Shown: positions 8,218-17,344, counted from the first letter of the stretch. The stretch: 64,000 bases of DNA from Alkalihalobacillus sp. AL-G (GCF_030643805.1 NZ_CP094656.1:2232001-2296000); one strand, 5' to 3'. The notes: a model not told the origin generated them from the sequence alone. Program-made: numbers and translations.

Positions 8218-9687
8218 GTGCTTAAGGTGAAACAATTGACAGGAGGATATGGAGGGTCTTCAATCGTGAACGACATTTCCTTCGAAGTGGAAAAAGGGGA
8301 AATGTTCGGGGTACTTGGACCAAACGGTAGTGGTAAAACAACCCTTCTCAAAATGATCAGCGGAATTTTACCGTATACAGATGGAGAAGTCGTAGTGCAT
8401 GGAAGCCCTTTATCCAGTTACTCTCAAAAACAGCTTGCGAAAGTCATCGCTGTTTTACCGCAGCATTCCGTTCAAGCCTTTTCATACAGTGTGAAGGAAA
8501 CCGTTTCACTCGGTCGGTATTCCCACCAATCGGGTTGGTTCAGAACCTGGAGTGTCGACGATGAAGAAATCGTACATAACGTCATGGATCAAACCGGAAT
8601 AACTGATTTCCAAGACAAAGATATTCAGCAGTTATCTGGAGGGGAGCGGCAACGAGTTTTTTTAGCCCAAGCTCTTGCACAAGAACCTGAAATATTACTG
8701 TTGGATGAACCGACAAACCACTTGGACCTCTCCTTCCAAAAGGAACTGTTGGACTTGTTGAAGCAGTGGACGAGAGAACGTGGCTTAACGGTGGTCTCGA
8801 TTTTTCATGACTTGAATTTGGCCGGATTATATTGTGACCGATTGCTTTTGCTCGAAAAAGGAGTCATTAACGTACAGAATACACCTAGTGAAGTGCTTCG
8901 GAAAGAGAGAATTCAAGCAGTCTATAATACAGAGATTGATAAGCAGCCGCATCCAAAAGTTCCAGCACCCCAGATGGTTCTATTACCAGATCAAATGAAT
9001 GATGAACGCTCTCCTAAGCGTATCGACCAATCATTGTTGGATCTTTCTGATGAACGAATCGTATTACATACTCCCGAACCACTACGGACCATGTCTTCAG
9101 GTGTAATCGGAGCCGGGACCGGATGGAACCACACCTTCGTAAACCGTCATGTCGGATTGGACTATAATTGCGAAGACCACCGGAATGAAATGGCTGATTA
9201 TTTGAATAAGAATGGATTCGAGCCTGCTGATACAGTTGGAATGATGACAGCGGTAATACTTGAGGATGTCTCCTATCGATTTGTCGAGTCAGATGGATTT
9301 TCCACTTTTGTCGTCGTTACTGCGGGTGTCGGGAATGCGATCGACGCCTCTAAAAGTGAATTTCACACCTATAACATGCAGCCGGGAACGATCAACACTT
9401 GGATTTTTGTCAATGGCGAGATGACGGAGGAAGCGTTCATTCAAGCGATGATAACAGCAACTGAGACCAAGGTGAAAGTGTTGCACGACCAACATGTGAT
9501 CGATCCAGCCTCTGGAACGCTGGCTACAGGAACTTCGACCGACAGTATCCTGATTGCCGCCACGCAGAAAGGGAAGAAACTAGAATTCGCTGGTACGATC
9601 ACACCATTAGGGAAGCTGATCAGTAAAGCAGTATATGATTGTACGACTGTAGCTATCCAGAATTATCAGGCACGGAAAAGAAAATGA
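8218..9687 (+). CDS. btuD-cbiZ: Fusion of corrinoid transporter ATPase BtuD and amidohydrolase CbiZ
   Basis: A 489-residue two-domain protein. Residues 1-250 form an ABC ATPase with Walker A GPNGSGKTT (about 34-42), signature LSGGERQR and Walker B LLLDEPTNHLDL. After a Pro-rich linker, residues 270-489 match CbiZ, with TGWNHTFVNRHVGLDYNC and a Gly-rich VTAGVGNA segment. CbiZ cleaves the aminopropanol arm of adenosylcobinamide to give cobyric acid. Linking import to this step would process cobinamide on entry. GTG 8218 is preferred over TTG 8212 because AAGAAGTGG then has normal spacing. Confidence 0.9.
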   Translation: MLKVKQLTGGYGGSSIVNDISFEVEKGEMFGVLGPNGSGKTTLLKMISGILPYTDGEVVVHGSPLSSYSQKQLAKVIAVLPQHSVQAFSYSVKETVSLGRYSHQSGWFRTWSVDDEEIVHNVMDQTGITDFQDKDIQQLSGGERQRVFLAQALAQEPEILLLDEPTNHLDLSFQKELLDLLKQWTRERGLTVVSIFHDLNLAGLYCDRLLLLEKGVINVQNTPSEVLRKERIQAVYNTEIDKQPHPKVPAPQMVLLPDQMNDERSPKRIDQSLLDLSDERIVLHTPEPLRTMSSGVIGAGTGWNHTFVNRHVGLDYNCEDHRNEMADYLNKNGFEPADTVGMMTAVILEDVSYRFVESDGFSTFVVVTAGVGNAIDASKSEFHTYNMQPGTINTWIFVNGEMTEEAFIQAMITATETKVKVLHDQHVIDPASGTLATGTSTDSILIAATQKGKKLEFAGTITPLGKLISKAVYDCTTVAIQNYQARKRK

Positions 9688-11702
9688 TCCTTCATCACTT
9701 GATCGCCATCACACTCGCATTCCTAATCGATTCAGCGATCGGTGATCCACCTTCATGGCCGCACCCGGTCCGATGGATCGGAAAGATGATCAGCGTCATA
9801 GAGAAGAGATGGAACACCGGATCTTATCGAAGACAAAAGGGACTTGGAATGCTTATTTTCGTTTTACTGGTTGTTGGTGGAGTTTCGAGCATACTCGTTT
9901 GGGTGTGTTATTGGTTACATCCGGCAGTGGGAATCATCGTTGAAGGAATCATCATATCCACTACAATTGCACAAAAGAGTTTGAAAGAAGCGGCTCTAGA
10001 CGTATATGAACCACTCGATCAAGGTGATTTATTCGAAGCAAGAAAGAAACTCGGGTATATTGTCGGCCGCGATACAGAACAACTAGACGAAGGTGAAATT
10101 ACACGCGGGACTGTCGAGACTGTGGCAGAAAATACGAGTGACGGGATAACTGCACCTCTATTTTGGGCATTGATTGCCGGAGCTCCATTCGCGATCCTAT
10201 ACAGGGCGATCAATACATGTGATTCCATGGTCGGCTATCGAAATGAAAAATATGCTCAATTTGGCTGGGCATCAGCAAAACTTGATGATGTCGTCAATTG
10301 GATTCCAAGCCGACTTACCGCAGTACTTATGTTCGTTTCAGAAAGACCTAAATTGCTCAACCGAAGTAAAGCTTGGCAAATTTTGTTGCGTGACTCGAAA
10401 AAACATCCTAGCCCGAACAGTGGATGGGGTGAAGCAGCCGTTGCCGTTTTGCTCGGCGTTCAGCTCGGTGGAGTCAACTATTATGAGGGGATCGTTTCAA
10501 ACCGGGCGAAAATGGGAGATCTACTTGTCCGGTTGCATAAAGAGCATATCTTGCATGCAAATTCGATTATGGTACGTACATCACTTTTATTTCTACTTCT
10601 ATTATGGACAGGGGGGTACTTATTGAATTGGCCATCTCATGGTTCAAATCCGAACTACATCTATGAAGCTATGAACCTTCAAATGCCCGAAGATTATATT
10701 GATTTCAGCCTGAACATCAATCCACTAGGACCTCCAAGGATACTGAAAGAAAAATGGCTTGAATTTTACGATACGATCATCGATTATCCTGATCCTTATG
10801 CAAATACACTTCGTAAGGAAATCTCTAAACAAGAAAACGTTCATAAGGACTCGGTTTTAATAGGGAACGGTGGTGCCGAGCTCATCAACGTAGTGGCGAG
10901 AATGCTTTCACGTAAAAGAGTGATGCTTGTTCAGCCTACCTTTTCTGAATACGAGCAATCGTGTCTTACTAGTGATTGTTCGATTCGCTACCATCAGCTT
11001 CACGGACCGGATTGGGAATTGAGAGTGGACGACATTGCTGGTACATTACAGGATATCGACGCATTGTTCTTGTGTAATCCGAATAATCCGACGGGAGTGC
11101 ACTATGCGAAAAAGACGATCGAGCAATTAATTCAAGCATGCCAACATAATGGGTGCTTTCTAATCCTTGATGAAGCGTTTTATGATATGACGGATGGCGG
11201 AGACTCTGTTCTATCATTTCTAGAAGAATATCGTAACCTGATTGTCATCCGTTCATTGACGAAAATGTTTGCCGTACCCGGTCTCCGATTAGGCTACATG
11301 ATCGCACAGCCGACAACCATCCGACAACTGGCAAGCTATCAATCTCATTGGAGTGTCAATGCAATCGCCTTAGCTGCTGGTAGTCTCTGTATTCAAGAAG
11401 AAGAGTTCACCGATAAAACGCAGAACTTCATACGTGATGAACGGGAAAAGCTGTTTGCCTTTTATGAAAGGGAAGAGTTTAATGTTTCCCCTTCAGGCGT
11501 CAACTTCTATCTTTTAAGGGATCCAGCTTACAACGGTCAGCTTCCTCTATTCCGGTTCTTGCTCCAAAAAGGAATCGTGCCTCGACACACGATGAATTTT
11601 CCCGGTCTTGAAGGAAATTGGCTGCGGTTTGCGATCAAGAGTTCAAATGAGAATGATCGGCTCATGGAGGTGTTGAGAACGTGGAAACGACACGCTCGTT
11701 GA
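9684..11702 (+). CDS. cbiB-cobD: Fusion of cobinamide-phosphate synthase CbiB and threonine-phosphate decarboxylase CobD
   Basis: A 672-residue protein starting at an ATGA overlap with the gene before. Residues 1 to about 312 are the membrane enzyme CbiB (DSAIGDPPSWPHPVRWIGKM; ENTSDGITAPLFW), which joins aminopropanol phosphate to cobyric acid. Residues about 320-672 are a PLP enzyme of the HisC/CobD type (FSLNINPLGPP; CNPNNPTG; SLTKMFAVPGLRLGY with Lys527), which makes that aminopropanol phosphate from threonine phosphate. Making and using the same small molecule in one chain suggests channelling. A TTG at 10623 with AGGGGGG six bases upstream could also give separate CobD. Confidence 0.9.
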   Translation: MILHHLIAITLAFLIDSAIGDPPSWPHPVRWIGKMISVIEKRWNTGSYRRQKGLGMLIFVLLVVGGVSSILVWVCYWLHPAVGIIVEGIIISTTIAQKSLKEAALDVYEPLDQGDLFEARKKLGYIVGRDTEQLDEGEITRGTVETVAENTSDGITAPLFWALIAGAPFAILYRAINTCDSMVGYRNEKYAQFGWASAKLDDVVNWIPSRLTAVLMFVSERPKLLNRSKAWQILLRDSKKHPSPNSGWGEAAVAVLLGVQLGGVNYYEGIVSNRAKMGDLLVRLHKEHILHANSIMVRTSLLFLLLLWTGGYLLNWPSHGSNPNYIYEAMNLQMPEDYIDFSLNINPLGPPRILKEKWLEFYDTIIDYPDPYANTLRKEISKQENVHKDSVLIGNGGAELINVVARMLSRKRVMLVQPTFSEYEQSCLTSDCSIRYHQLHGPDWELRVDDIAGTLQDIDALFLCNPNNPTGVHYAKKTIEQLIQACQHNGCFLILDEAFYDMTDGGDSVLSFLEEYRNLIVIRSLTKMFAVPGLRLGYMIAQPTTIRQLASYQSHWSVNAIALAAGSLCIQEEEFTDKTQNFIRDEREKLFAFYEREEFNVSPSGVNFYLLRDPAYNGQLPLFRFLLQKGIVPRHTMNFPGLEGNWLRFAIKSSNENDRLMEVLRTWKRHAR

Positions 11703-12241
11703 TTTTCATTACCGGAGGGGTCCGGAGCGGCAAAAGCAGTTTCGCTGAAAAATTAGCGATTCAACTTGCAACCGGGTCCTCGAGAAGTCTTCATTACATT
11801 GCTACAGGCGAACGATCCGACTCTGAAATGGAAAAACGTATCCAGAAGCACCGTCAGCAAAGAAAAGAAAGTGAAAGCCAATGGACAACATGGGAGCAGC
11901 CTAGGAACATCGGTACACTTGCTACGCATTTTTCTGATGATGACATTCTTCTTCTTGATTGTCTGACAACACTTTTGAATAATGAACTGTTCTCAACCGG
12001 AGCCGATCAACAAAGCAGTATGAACGCCATTTTACAAGGGATCGAAGCCTTAAGTCGATGCTGCCACACATTGATTATCGTCAGTAATGAGGTGCTCAAT
12101 GAACCGATTCAGGATAACCAGCTTGTTTTCACCTATAAAAAAGTACTTGGACACCTCCATCAAATGATTGTACAACGTGCATTGCGTGCTTATTTGGTGG
12201 AATCTGGGGTTGAGATCGAAATGAAAGGGGAAATTCCATGA
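11681..12241 (+). CDS. cobU: Adenosylcobinamide kinase / guanylyltransferase CobU
   Basis: A 186-residue P-loop protein with FITGGVRSGKSSFAEKLA at the N-terminus, YIATGERSDSEMEKRIQKH (the region holding the guanylylated residue in CobU) and DDILLLDCLTTLLNNELF. It phosphorylates adenosylcobinamide and loads GMP. The C-terminal GIVP-NRxxRxxRDxxG region usual in CobU is poorly conserved here (NEVLNEPIQDNQLVFTYKKV). A second short CobU-like gene at 15061 does carry that region. GTG 11681 lies inside the end of cbiB-cobD and follows GGAGG. Confidence 0.85.
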   Translation: METTRSLIFITGGVRSGKSSFAEKLAIQLATGSSRSLHYIATGERSDSEMEKRIQKHRQQRKESESQWTTWEQPRNIGTLATHFSDDDILLLDCLTTLLNNELFSTGADQQSSMNAILQGIEALSRCCHTLIIVSNEVLNEPIQDNQLVFTYKKVLGHLHQMIVQRALRAYLVESGVEIEMKGEIP

Positions 12242-13746
12242 AAGGCATCATGATACAAGGTACTGCCTCCGATGTTGGGAAAAGCCTGATCGTTACCGCA
12301 CTCTGCCGAATCTTGGCCAATGAAGGGGCAAAGGTCGCTCCCTTCAAATCACAAAATATGTCCAACAATTCTTATGTAACGATAACGGGTGAAGAAATCG
12401 GGAGAGCTCAGGGTATCCAAGCCGAGGCAGCAAAGACGGAAGCTAACGTATGGATGAATCCGATTCTGTTAAAACCGAGATCTCATCAACAGTCAGAGGT
12501 CGTCCTTTTAGGAAAAGCATTGAAATCAATGTCCGGACACGGGTATCGAGATACTTTTTATGAAAGAGGAATCGACGTCATTCAATCAGCTCTTCAGAAG
12601 CTTGAAAGGGAATTTGAAATCATAATCATAGAAGGAGCGGGCAGTCCCGCCGAAATCAACTTAAAAGACCGCGAACTTGTGAATATGAAGGTCGCAGAAA
12701 TCGCAAATGTCCCCGTAATATTGACTGCCGATATCGACCGCGGCGGGGTGTTCGCAAGTATTGTCGGCACACTCGATCTATTGACACCCGATGAGCGGAA
12801 CAGGGTAAAAGGATTATTCATCAATAAATTTCGCGGTGATATCAGTCTGCTTGAGGAGGGAATAGAATGGCTTGAAGAAAAGACAGGGGTACCGGTTCTC
12901 GGTGTGCTTCCCTATATCGACCAACACGGAATTGATGGTGAAGATTCCTTATCACTGCAGAACCAGCTGAAGCACCACGTGAAAAACGAAGTCGACATTG
13001 CGGTTATTTATCTTCCTTTCATCTCGAACTACAGTGATATCGAACCTTTTTCATTTGAACCGGATGTCTCGATACGGTGGGTGAAAGATGCATCAGAATT
13101 CGGTGAGCCAGACGCAGTCATCATTCCTGGAACGAAAAGCACAATCAATGATTTACAATATTTGAAGGGTTTGCAGATTGATTCACAATTGAAAAAGTAT
13201 GTCGATGCTGGGGGCACCATCGTTGGAATTTGCGGCGGCTACCAAATGCTCGGAACTGAAATCATTGATGAAGCTGGATCGGATACAGGAGTGAAAGGTC
13301 ATCAAATAGAAGGGATGGACATTATACAAGCCCAGACCATATTCCACCCGGAAAAAGAAACGGTTCAAGTAAAAGGATCTTATCATCCAAAAACGAATCT
13401 ATCGACGAAGCGATTGGTCGAAGGGTATGAAATTCATCTAGGAAAGACAGTTCTCACACAAAGCGGAAAATCGTTCCTTCTGATGACTGACAGGAGAGAA
13501 GAAGGCTATTATAGCAACGGTGGAAAGGTTATCGGAACCTACCTCCATCACCTTTTCCATAATGATGAATGGAGAAATAAGTGGTTGAATGCAATCCGCA
13601 GACAGAAGGGACTCCAACAGAAGGAAGTTAATTATGCCGCTCATTTGAGGGAAGCACGCTATGACCAACTAGCTGATCAGATCAAAAAACACCTTGATTG
13701 GGGCCAACTCAAAACGATTATGGACCAGTGGGACCCACGTATATGA
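12238..13746 (+). CDS. cobQ: Cobyric acid synthase (CobQ/CbiP)
   Basis: A 502-residue glutamine-dependent amidotransferase. The N-terminal dethiobiotin-synthetase-like ATPase domain starts MIQGTASDVGKSLIVTALCR. The C-terminal class I amidotransferase domain has the nucleophile Cys in VGICGGYQMLG and a late His in GTYLHHLFHN. It amidates cobyrinic acid a,c-diamide at four positions. Its presence suggests that partly amidated corrinoids are salvaged, or that the rest of the de novo pathway is elsewhere. ATG overlaps the cobU stop. Confidence 0.93.
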   Translation: MKGIMIQGTASDVGKSLIVTALCRILANEGAKVAPFKSQNMSNNSYVTITGEEIGRAQGIQAEAAKTEANVWMNPILLKPRSHQQSEVVLLGKALKSMSGHGYRDTFYERGIDVIQSALQKLEREFEIIIIEGAGSPAEINLKDRELVNMKVAEIANVPVILTADIDRGGVFASIVGTLDLLTPDERNRVKGLFINKFRGDISLLEEGIEWLEEKTGVPVLGVLPYIDQHGIDGEDSLSLQNQLKHHVKNEVDIAVIYLPFISNYSDIEPFSFEPDVSIRWVKDASEFGEPDAVIIPGTKSTINDLQYLKGLQIDSQLKKYVDAGGTIVGICGGYQMLGTEIIDEAGSDTGVKGHQIEGMDIIQAQTIFHPEKETVQVKGSYHPKTNLSTKRLVEGYEIHLGKTVLTQSGKSFLLMTDRREEGYYSNGGKVIGTYLHHLFHNDEWRNKWLNAIRRQKGLQQKEVNYAAHLREARYDQLADQIKKHLDWGQLKTIMDQWDPRI

Positions 13747-14534
13747 AATATTTGAAAGGATTTCTGATCAACCTTCAATTTTTCACAGTGATCCTAGTCC
13801 CATTTGAACTTCCGATGGATAAAAAGCATCTGAATAATGCAGTGAAAACTTTTCCGTTATTAGGTCTTTTCCAAGGTGTAGTTTATGCAGCACTTCTGTA
13901 TACATTGAATCAATGGACTCCATTTTCTACTTTGGCGATCGCCTTTGCCTTATGGGTGACCACCATCCTATTAACGGGTGGTATCCATCTTGATGGTTGG
14001 ATGGATACATGTGATGCGTATTTCTCATTTCGTAGTATCGATAAGCGACTTGATATCATGGATGATCCGAGAACAGGGGCATTCGGTGTCCTTTCCATCA
14101 TCCTATTGTTAAGTGCTAGATTCCTATTTATTTATGAAATCAGCATGAACCTATCAATTACTTCATATCTACTTATCGTTCTCATACCGCTTTTCAGTAA
14201 AAGCATGATGGGAATCTTACTGTTGACAGTTAAGCCAGCAAAGGATGAAGGGCTCGGAGCGCTATTCCGCAATGCAACAGGGATGACGACATTGACGATT
14301 TATCCAGTCTATCTATTTGTTGCAATACTTTTCCTGTCGCTCGTCGAGGATAAAGTCATCTTGCCGATCATTCTATTCATAGCTGTTACAGTAGGTTGTT
14401 ACCTTTTTTTTAAAAAGAAAACGGTGAGATGGTTCAATGGCATTACGGGCGACGTGTTAGGTGCTTCTGTTGAAGGGGTTGAATTGATGTTATGGATGAC
14501 ATTGTGGTTATTGCATTATTTCGCCATGGGGTAA
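13743..14534 (+). CDS. cobS: Adenosylcobalamin-5'-phosphate synthase CobS
   Basis: A 263-residue polytopic membrane enzyme. The substrate-binding segment GGIHLDGWMDTCDAY and the following DDPRTGAFG match CobS. It condenses GDP-cobinamide with alpha-ribazole phosphate in the membrane. ATG 13743 overlaps the TGA of the preceding gene. An in-frame extension upstream exists but lies within cobQ. Confidence 0.93.
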   Translation: MKYLKGFLINLQFFTVILVPFELPMDKKHLNNAVKTFPLLGLFQGVVYAALLYTLNQWTPFSTLAIAFALWVTTILLTGGIHLDGWMDTCDAYFSFRSIDKRLDIMDDPRTGAFGVLSIILLLSARFLFIYEISMNLSITSYLLIVLIPLFSKSMMGILLLTVKPAKDEGLGALFRNATGMTTLTIYPVYLFVAILFLSLVEDKVILPIILFIAVTVGCYLFFKKKTVRWFNGITGDVLGASVEGVELMLWMTLWLLHYFAMG

Positions 14535-15109
14535 CGAAGGACAATGAACAAAAAGCCTATTGTGGTTGGACAGACACTCCATTAAGCCAGGCTGGGCGAC
14601 ATCGAATCCAATCGATGCAGCAAAACTATCATCTCTATTTCTCTAGTGACTTGACAAGGTGTACCCAAACTTCGAATTTGCTGTTTCCTGAACGAACACC
14701 GATCCCATTGACTGAACTGAGGGAGATGCATTTCGGTCAATGGGAGGGGAAGACGTTTTCAGAATTGAAAAATGTACCGGCATATCAGGACTGGATCTCA
14801 AACCCTTCAGGCTGTTCACCACCAGAAGGTGAGCGTTTTGATCAGTTTACAGATCGACTTCATATAGGATGGTCAAAAATCATCGGCCAGCTGCTACACG
14901 ATCAGGTTAGATGTGCTGCTGTGGTAACCCATGGTGGAGTAATCCGGTATTTGCTATCACAGTTTGCACCTGTACAAAAAGCATTTTGGGAATGGTACGT
15001 TCCACATGATAAAGCCTATGAGTTCATTTTTGATAAAGACGCATTAAGGAGGGGAGAACGATGCACTTTGTTACAGGAGGTGCCTTTAACGGTAAACGTA
15101 AATGGGTAA
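14492..15109 (+). CDS. cobC: Alpha-ribazole phosphatase, histidine phosphatase family
   Basis: A 205-residue phosphoglycerate-mutase-like phosphatase. The catalytic RHG appears in ALFRHGVTKDNEQKAYCGW, the family Glu in LREMHFGQWEG, and the second His in VVTHGGVIRYLLSQF. It removes the phosphate from alpha-ribazole phosphate or adenosylcobalamin phosphate. It overlaps cobS by 43 bases, consistent with coupled translation in the salvage operon. Confidence 0.9.
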   Translation: MDDIVVIALFRHGVTKDNEQKAYCGWTDTPLSQAGRHRIQSMQQNYHLYFSSDLTRCTQTSNLLFPERTPIPLTELREMHFGQWEGKTFSELKNVPAYQDWISNPSGCSPPEGERFDQFTDRLHIGWSKIIGQLLHDQVRCAAVVTHGGVIRYLLSQFAPVQKAFWEWYVPHDKAYEFIFDKDALRRGERCTLLQEVPLTVNVNG

Positions 15110-15501
15110 TCAGAACTTATCAGCTCGCAGACCAAGAGAACGTGAACTGGATTTCAGCATATAGTGATCAATCCCTTCTGAATGACTTGTACACCGTCAA
15201 GGAATCGTATATCGTCCTCGAAGGAATTGAAAAATGGATCAAGGAGATGACTGTCCAACATCCGACCCATGAATGCAGAGATATTTGGAACGAAACGTTA
15301 AATGGTTGGCTGGGGTGGGAACAAGCCGCTAAACAACGAACCCTCATTCTCATAGGAACCGACATAACGAAAGGCATTGTTCCTTTAGAGGAACAAAACC
15401 GGATTTGGCGTGATGTAACAGGATGGTGTTATCAAGATACATCTTTAAAATCAACACGAATAGATATCATTTGGTACGGTATCAACCAAAAAATAAAGTG
15501 A
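15061..15501 (+). CDS. Second, short CobU-like protein
   Basis: A 146-residue protein beginning MHFVTGGAFNGKRKWV, which keeps a P-loop-like Gly-Lys but lacks the long middle region of CobU. Its C-terminal half reads GTDITKGIVPLEEQNRIWRD and matches the CobU region NEVGxGIVPxxxxxRxxRD, precisely the part degraded in the full-length CobU at 11681. The Walker Ser/Thr is replaced (GKR). It may assist the other CobU as a partner or do one half-reaction; neither is shown. It overlaps cobC by 49 bases. Confidence 0.65.
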   Translation: MHFVTGGAFNGKRKWVIRTYQLADQENVNWISAYSDQSLLNDLYTVKESYIVLEGIEKWIKEMTVQHPTHECRDIWNETLNGWLGWEQAAKQRTLILIGTDITKGIVPLEEQNRIWRDVTGWCYQDTSLKSTRIDIIWYGINQKIK

Positions 15502-15513
15502 GGGGAAAAACAA

Positions 15514-16110
15514 ATGAGAATTTATACACGTACAGGCGATAAAGGTCAAACGAGTTTGATCGGTGGAAGAGTGGATAAGGATGATGTTCGCGTAGAAGCA
15601 TATGGGACTGTAGATGAAGTTAACTGCTTTGTCGGACAGGCAATGACTGAATTGGACCCTGTTCAGTTTGAAGATGTACTGGACGATCTTGAAAAAATCC
15701 AGCACGAACTGTTTGATTGCGGCGGCGATTTATCCAACGTATCCAAAAAGCGTGCTATGAAATTGACATCAGAATCCATCGCATATTTAGAGAAGAAAAT
15801 CGATCGTTTTATTGAAGAGGCACCTGAACTTGAGCGATTCATTTTACCTGGGGGGACAAAACCGGCTTCATCCATCCATATTGCCCGGACGGTAACGAGA
15901 AGAGCAGAACGTTTTGTCGTACGGCTTATGAAAACGGATGAGAATGTACCAGAAGTACCCTTGAAATACTTGAACCGACTATCCGATTATTTTTTCGCAC
16001 TTGGCAGAGTCATCAACTACCGTCTGAATGTGAAAGACGTCGAATATATCCGCAGTGCAAAGGTGTTCCGTGGTGGAAAACGGAAGGAAGATACGACTGA
16101 TGAACAGTAA
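15514..16110 (+). CDS. Cob(I)alamin adenosyltransferase, PduO type
   Basis: A 198-residue cytoplasmic enzyme that transfers the adenosyl group from ATP to cob(I)alamin or cobinamide. It begins MRIYTRTGDKGQTSLIGG, the PduO ATP-binding signature, with YGTVDEVNCFVGQA and RTVTRRAERFVVRL further on (the Arg-rich active-site helix), and NRLSDYFFALGR near the end. It corresponds to B. subtilis YvqK, which also sits beside a BtuFCD-type transporter. ATG follows AGTGAGGGG. Confidence 0.94.
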   Translation: MRIYTRTGDKGQTSLIGGRVDKDDVRVEAYGTVDEVNCFVGQAMTELDPVQFEDVLDDLEKIQHELFDCGGDLSNVSKKRAMKLTSESIAYLEKKIDRFIEEAPELERFILPGGTKPASSIHIARTVTRRAERFVVRLMKTDENVPEVPLKYLNRLSDYFFALGRVINYRLNVKDVEYIRSAKVFRGGKRKEDTTDEQ

Positions 16111-16594
16111 GAAGCTCAGCTGGTTGGCAATGTTCATGGCGATGTCAGCGGCTGGGGCATCGTTAAAAATACCTGCAATTGTCGGAAGTGTCGCGTTAGA
16201 CTCATTTCCGGCTTTAGTCGCTGCGATATTATTAGGATTGGGCCCTGGTATCATCGTTGCAGGTTTCGGGCATCTACTCTCAGCATTGATCGGTGGAATG
16301 CCATTAGGACCATTTCATCTCATTATCGCGATTGAAATGGCACTTCTTGTTTGGTTATTCGGGATGTTGTATCAAAAAGGAAAATGGCTTTCAGCTAGCG
16401 TGTCATTTATCTTAGGTAACGCCTTTGCAGCACCATTACCCTTTTTCTTCCTGATGGGACAGCCTTTTTATACAGCGATTGTCTCTTCCTTATTGATTGG
16501 TTCCATTTTGAATACAGGATTAGCTATTTTAGCGATTCCACGTCTTCAGTCGATTTTTTTTGGTAACCTACGAAAAAAAGAAGTAAGAAGATGA
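16100..16594 (+). CDS. cblT: ECF-type membrane S component, probable alpha-ribazole transporter CblT
   Basis: A 164-residue protein with five or six hydrophobic helices and an N-terminal LAMFMAMSAAGASLKIP segment typical of ECF S components. Together with the next gene it matches the cblT-cblS pair described in Listeria and Geobacillus, where CblT brings in alpha-ribazole. It would use a shared ECF energising module encoded elsewhere. ATG 16100 overlaps the end of the adenosyltransferase gene; the longer frame upstream lies within that gene. Confidence 0.75.
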   Translation: MNSKKLSWLAMFMAMSAAGASLKIPAIVGSVALDSFPALVAAILLGLGPGIIVAGFGHLLSALIGGMPLGPFHLIIAIEMALLVWLFGMLYQKGKWLSASVSFILGNAFAAPLPFFFLMGQPFYTAIVSSLLIGSILNTGLAILAIPRLQSIFFGNLRKKEVRR

Positions 16595-17313
16595 GGAATA
16601 CGACAATACTGCCATTGAACAGCGAGGAATCTTTGATCATCGCTAGTGATAATAGTGGTGCGATAGGCGAGAAGGAGCAGGACGAAGTGAATGTACCTTA
16701 TGAAACCATCGCCTATTATGCGTTCCGAGTGGCTGTAATGGAATGTATGGCCGCAGGGGGAGACCCTTTCGCAGTAATCCTACATAACTTCTGCGGAAAT
16801 GGATCCTGGAATAAACTTGTTTCAGGGGTAAAGAAAGGTTTGTCTGAGTTAGAGATAGATAAGGTAAAGGTTACCGGTAGTACAGAAAGCAATTTCAACT
16901 TGGCTCAATCTGCTATTGGGGTGATCGTTTTAGGAAAAAGCAGTACGCGAGAATGTCAACATATTCAGTTCCCAATAGATACTAAATTCGCCGTTCTTGG
17001 AAGACCATTGGTTGGAGATGAGGTGATGACAGAAACGGATCAGGTTATTCCACTTTCAATCATGAAATCCATTTTTAAAATGGAAAATACTACGGCATGG
17101 CCTGTCGGATCAAAAGGAATTCTATATGAACTTATCAAAATGAACCGAGTCCGCAACTTAAGTGAAACTTCCATTCAAACCGACGTAGATGTACTGAAGT
17201 CAGCTGGTCCATCAACTTGTGTAATCGTAGGCTTTCGAGAAGTTGAAGAACAAAATTTGCGGGCAATGACAGGAGAATTGTATCACCCATTAACCATAAA
17301 AATGGAGGAATAA
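16591..17313 (+). CDS. cblS: AIR-synthase-like protein, probable alpha-ribazole kinase CblS
   Basis: A 240-residue PurM-like ATP-grasp-related protein. Visible are the N-terminal LIIASDNSGAIGEKEQD segment, the mid-region MECMAAGGDPFAVILHNFCG and VTGSTESNFNLAQSAIG. CblS phosphorylates alpha-ribazole to alpha-ribazole phosphate, bypassing CobT. It is the last gene of the riboswitch operon and overlaps cblT by four bases. The context makes the assignment better than the sequence alone. Confidence 0.75.
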   Translation: MRNTTILPLNSEESLIIASDNSGAIGEKEQDEVNVPYETIAYYAFRVAVMECMAAGGDPFAVILHNFCGNGSWNKLVSGVKKGLSELEIDKVKVTGSTESNFNLAQSAIGVIVLGKSSTRECQHIQFPIDTKFAVLGRPLVGDEVMTETDQVIPLSIMKSIFKMENTTAWPVGSKGILYELIKMNRVRNLSETSIQTDVDVLKSAGPSTCVIVGFREVEEQNLRAMTGELYHPLTIKMEE

Positions 17314-17344
17314 GAACTAGCAGGGAAAAATGTGAATAGTATGT

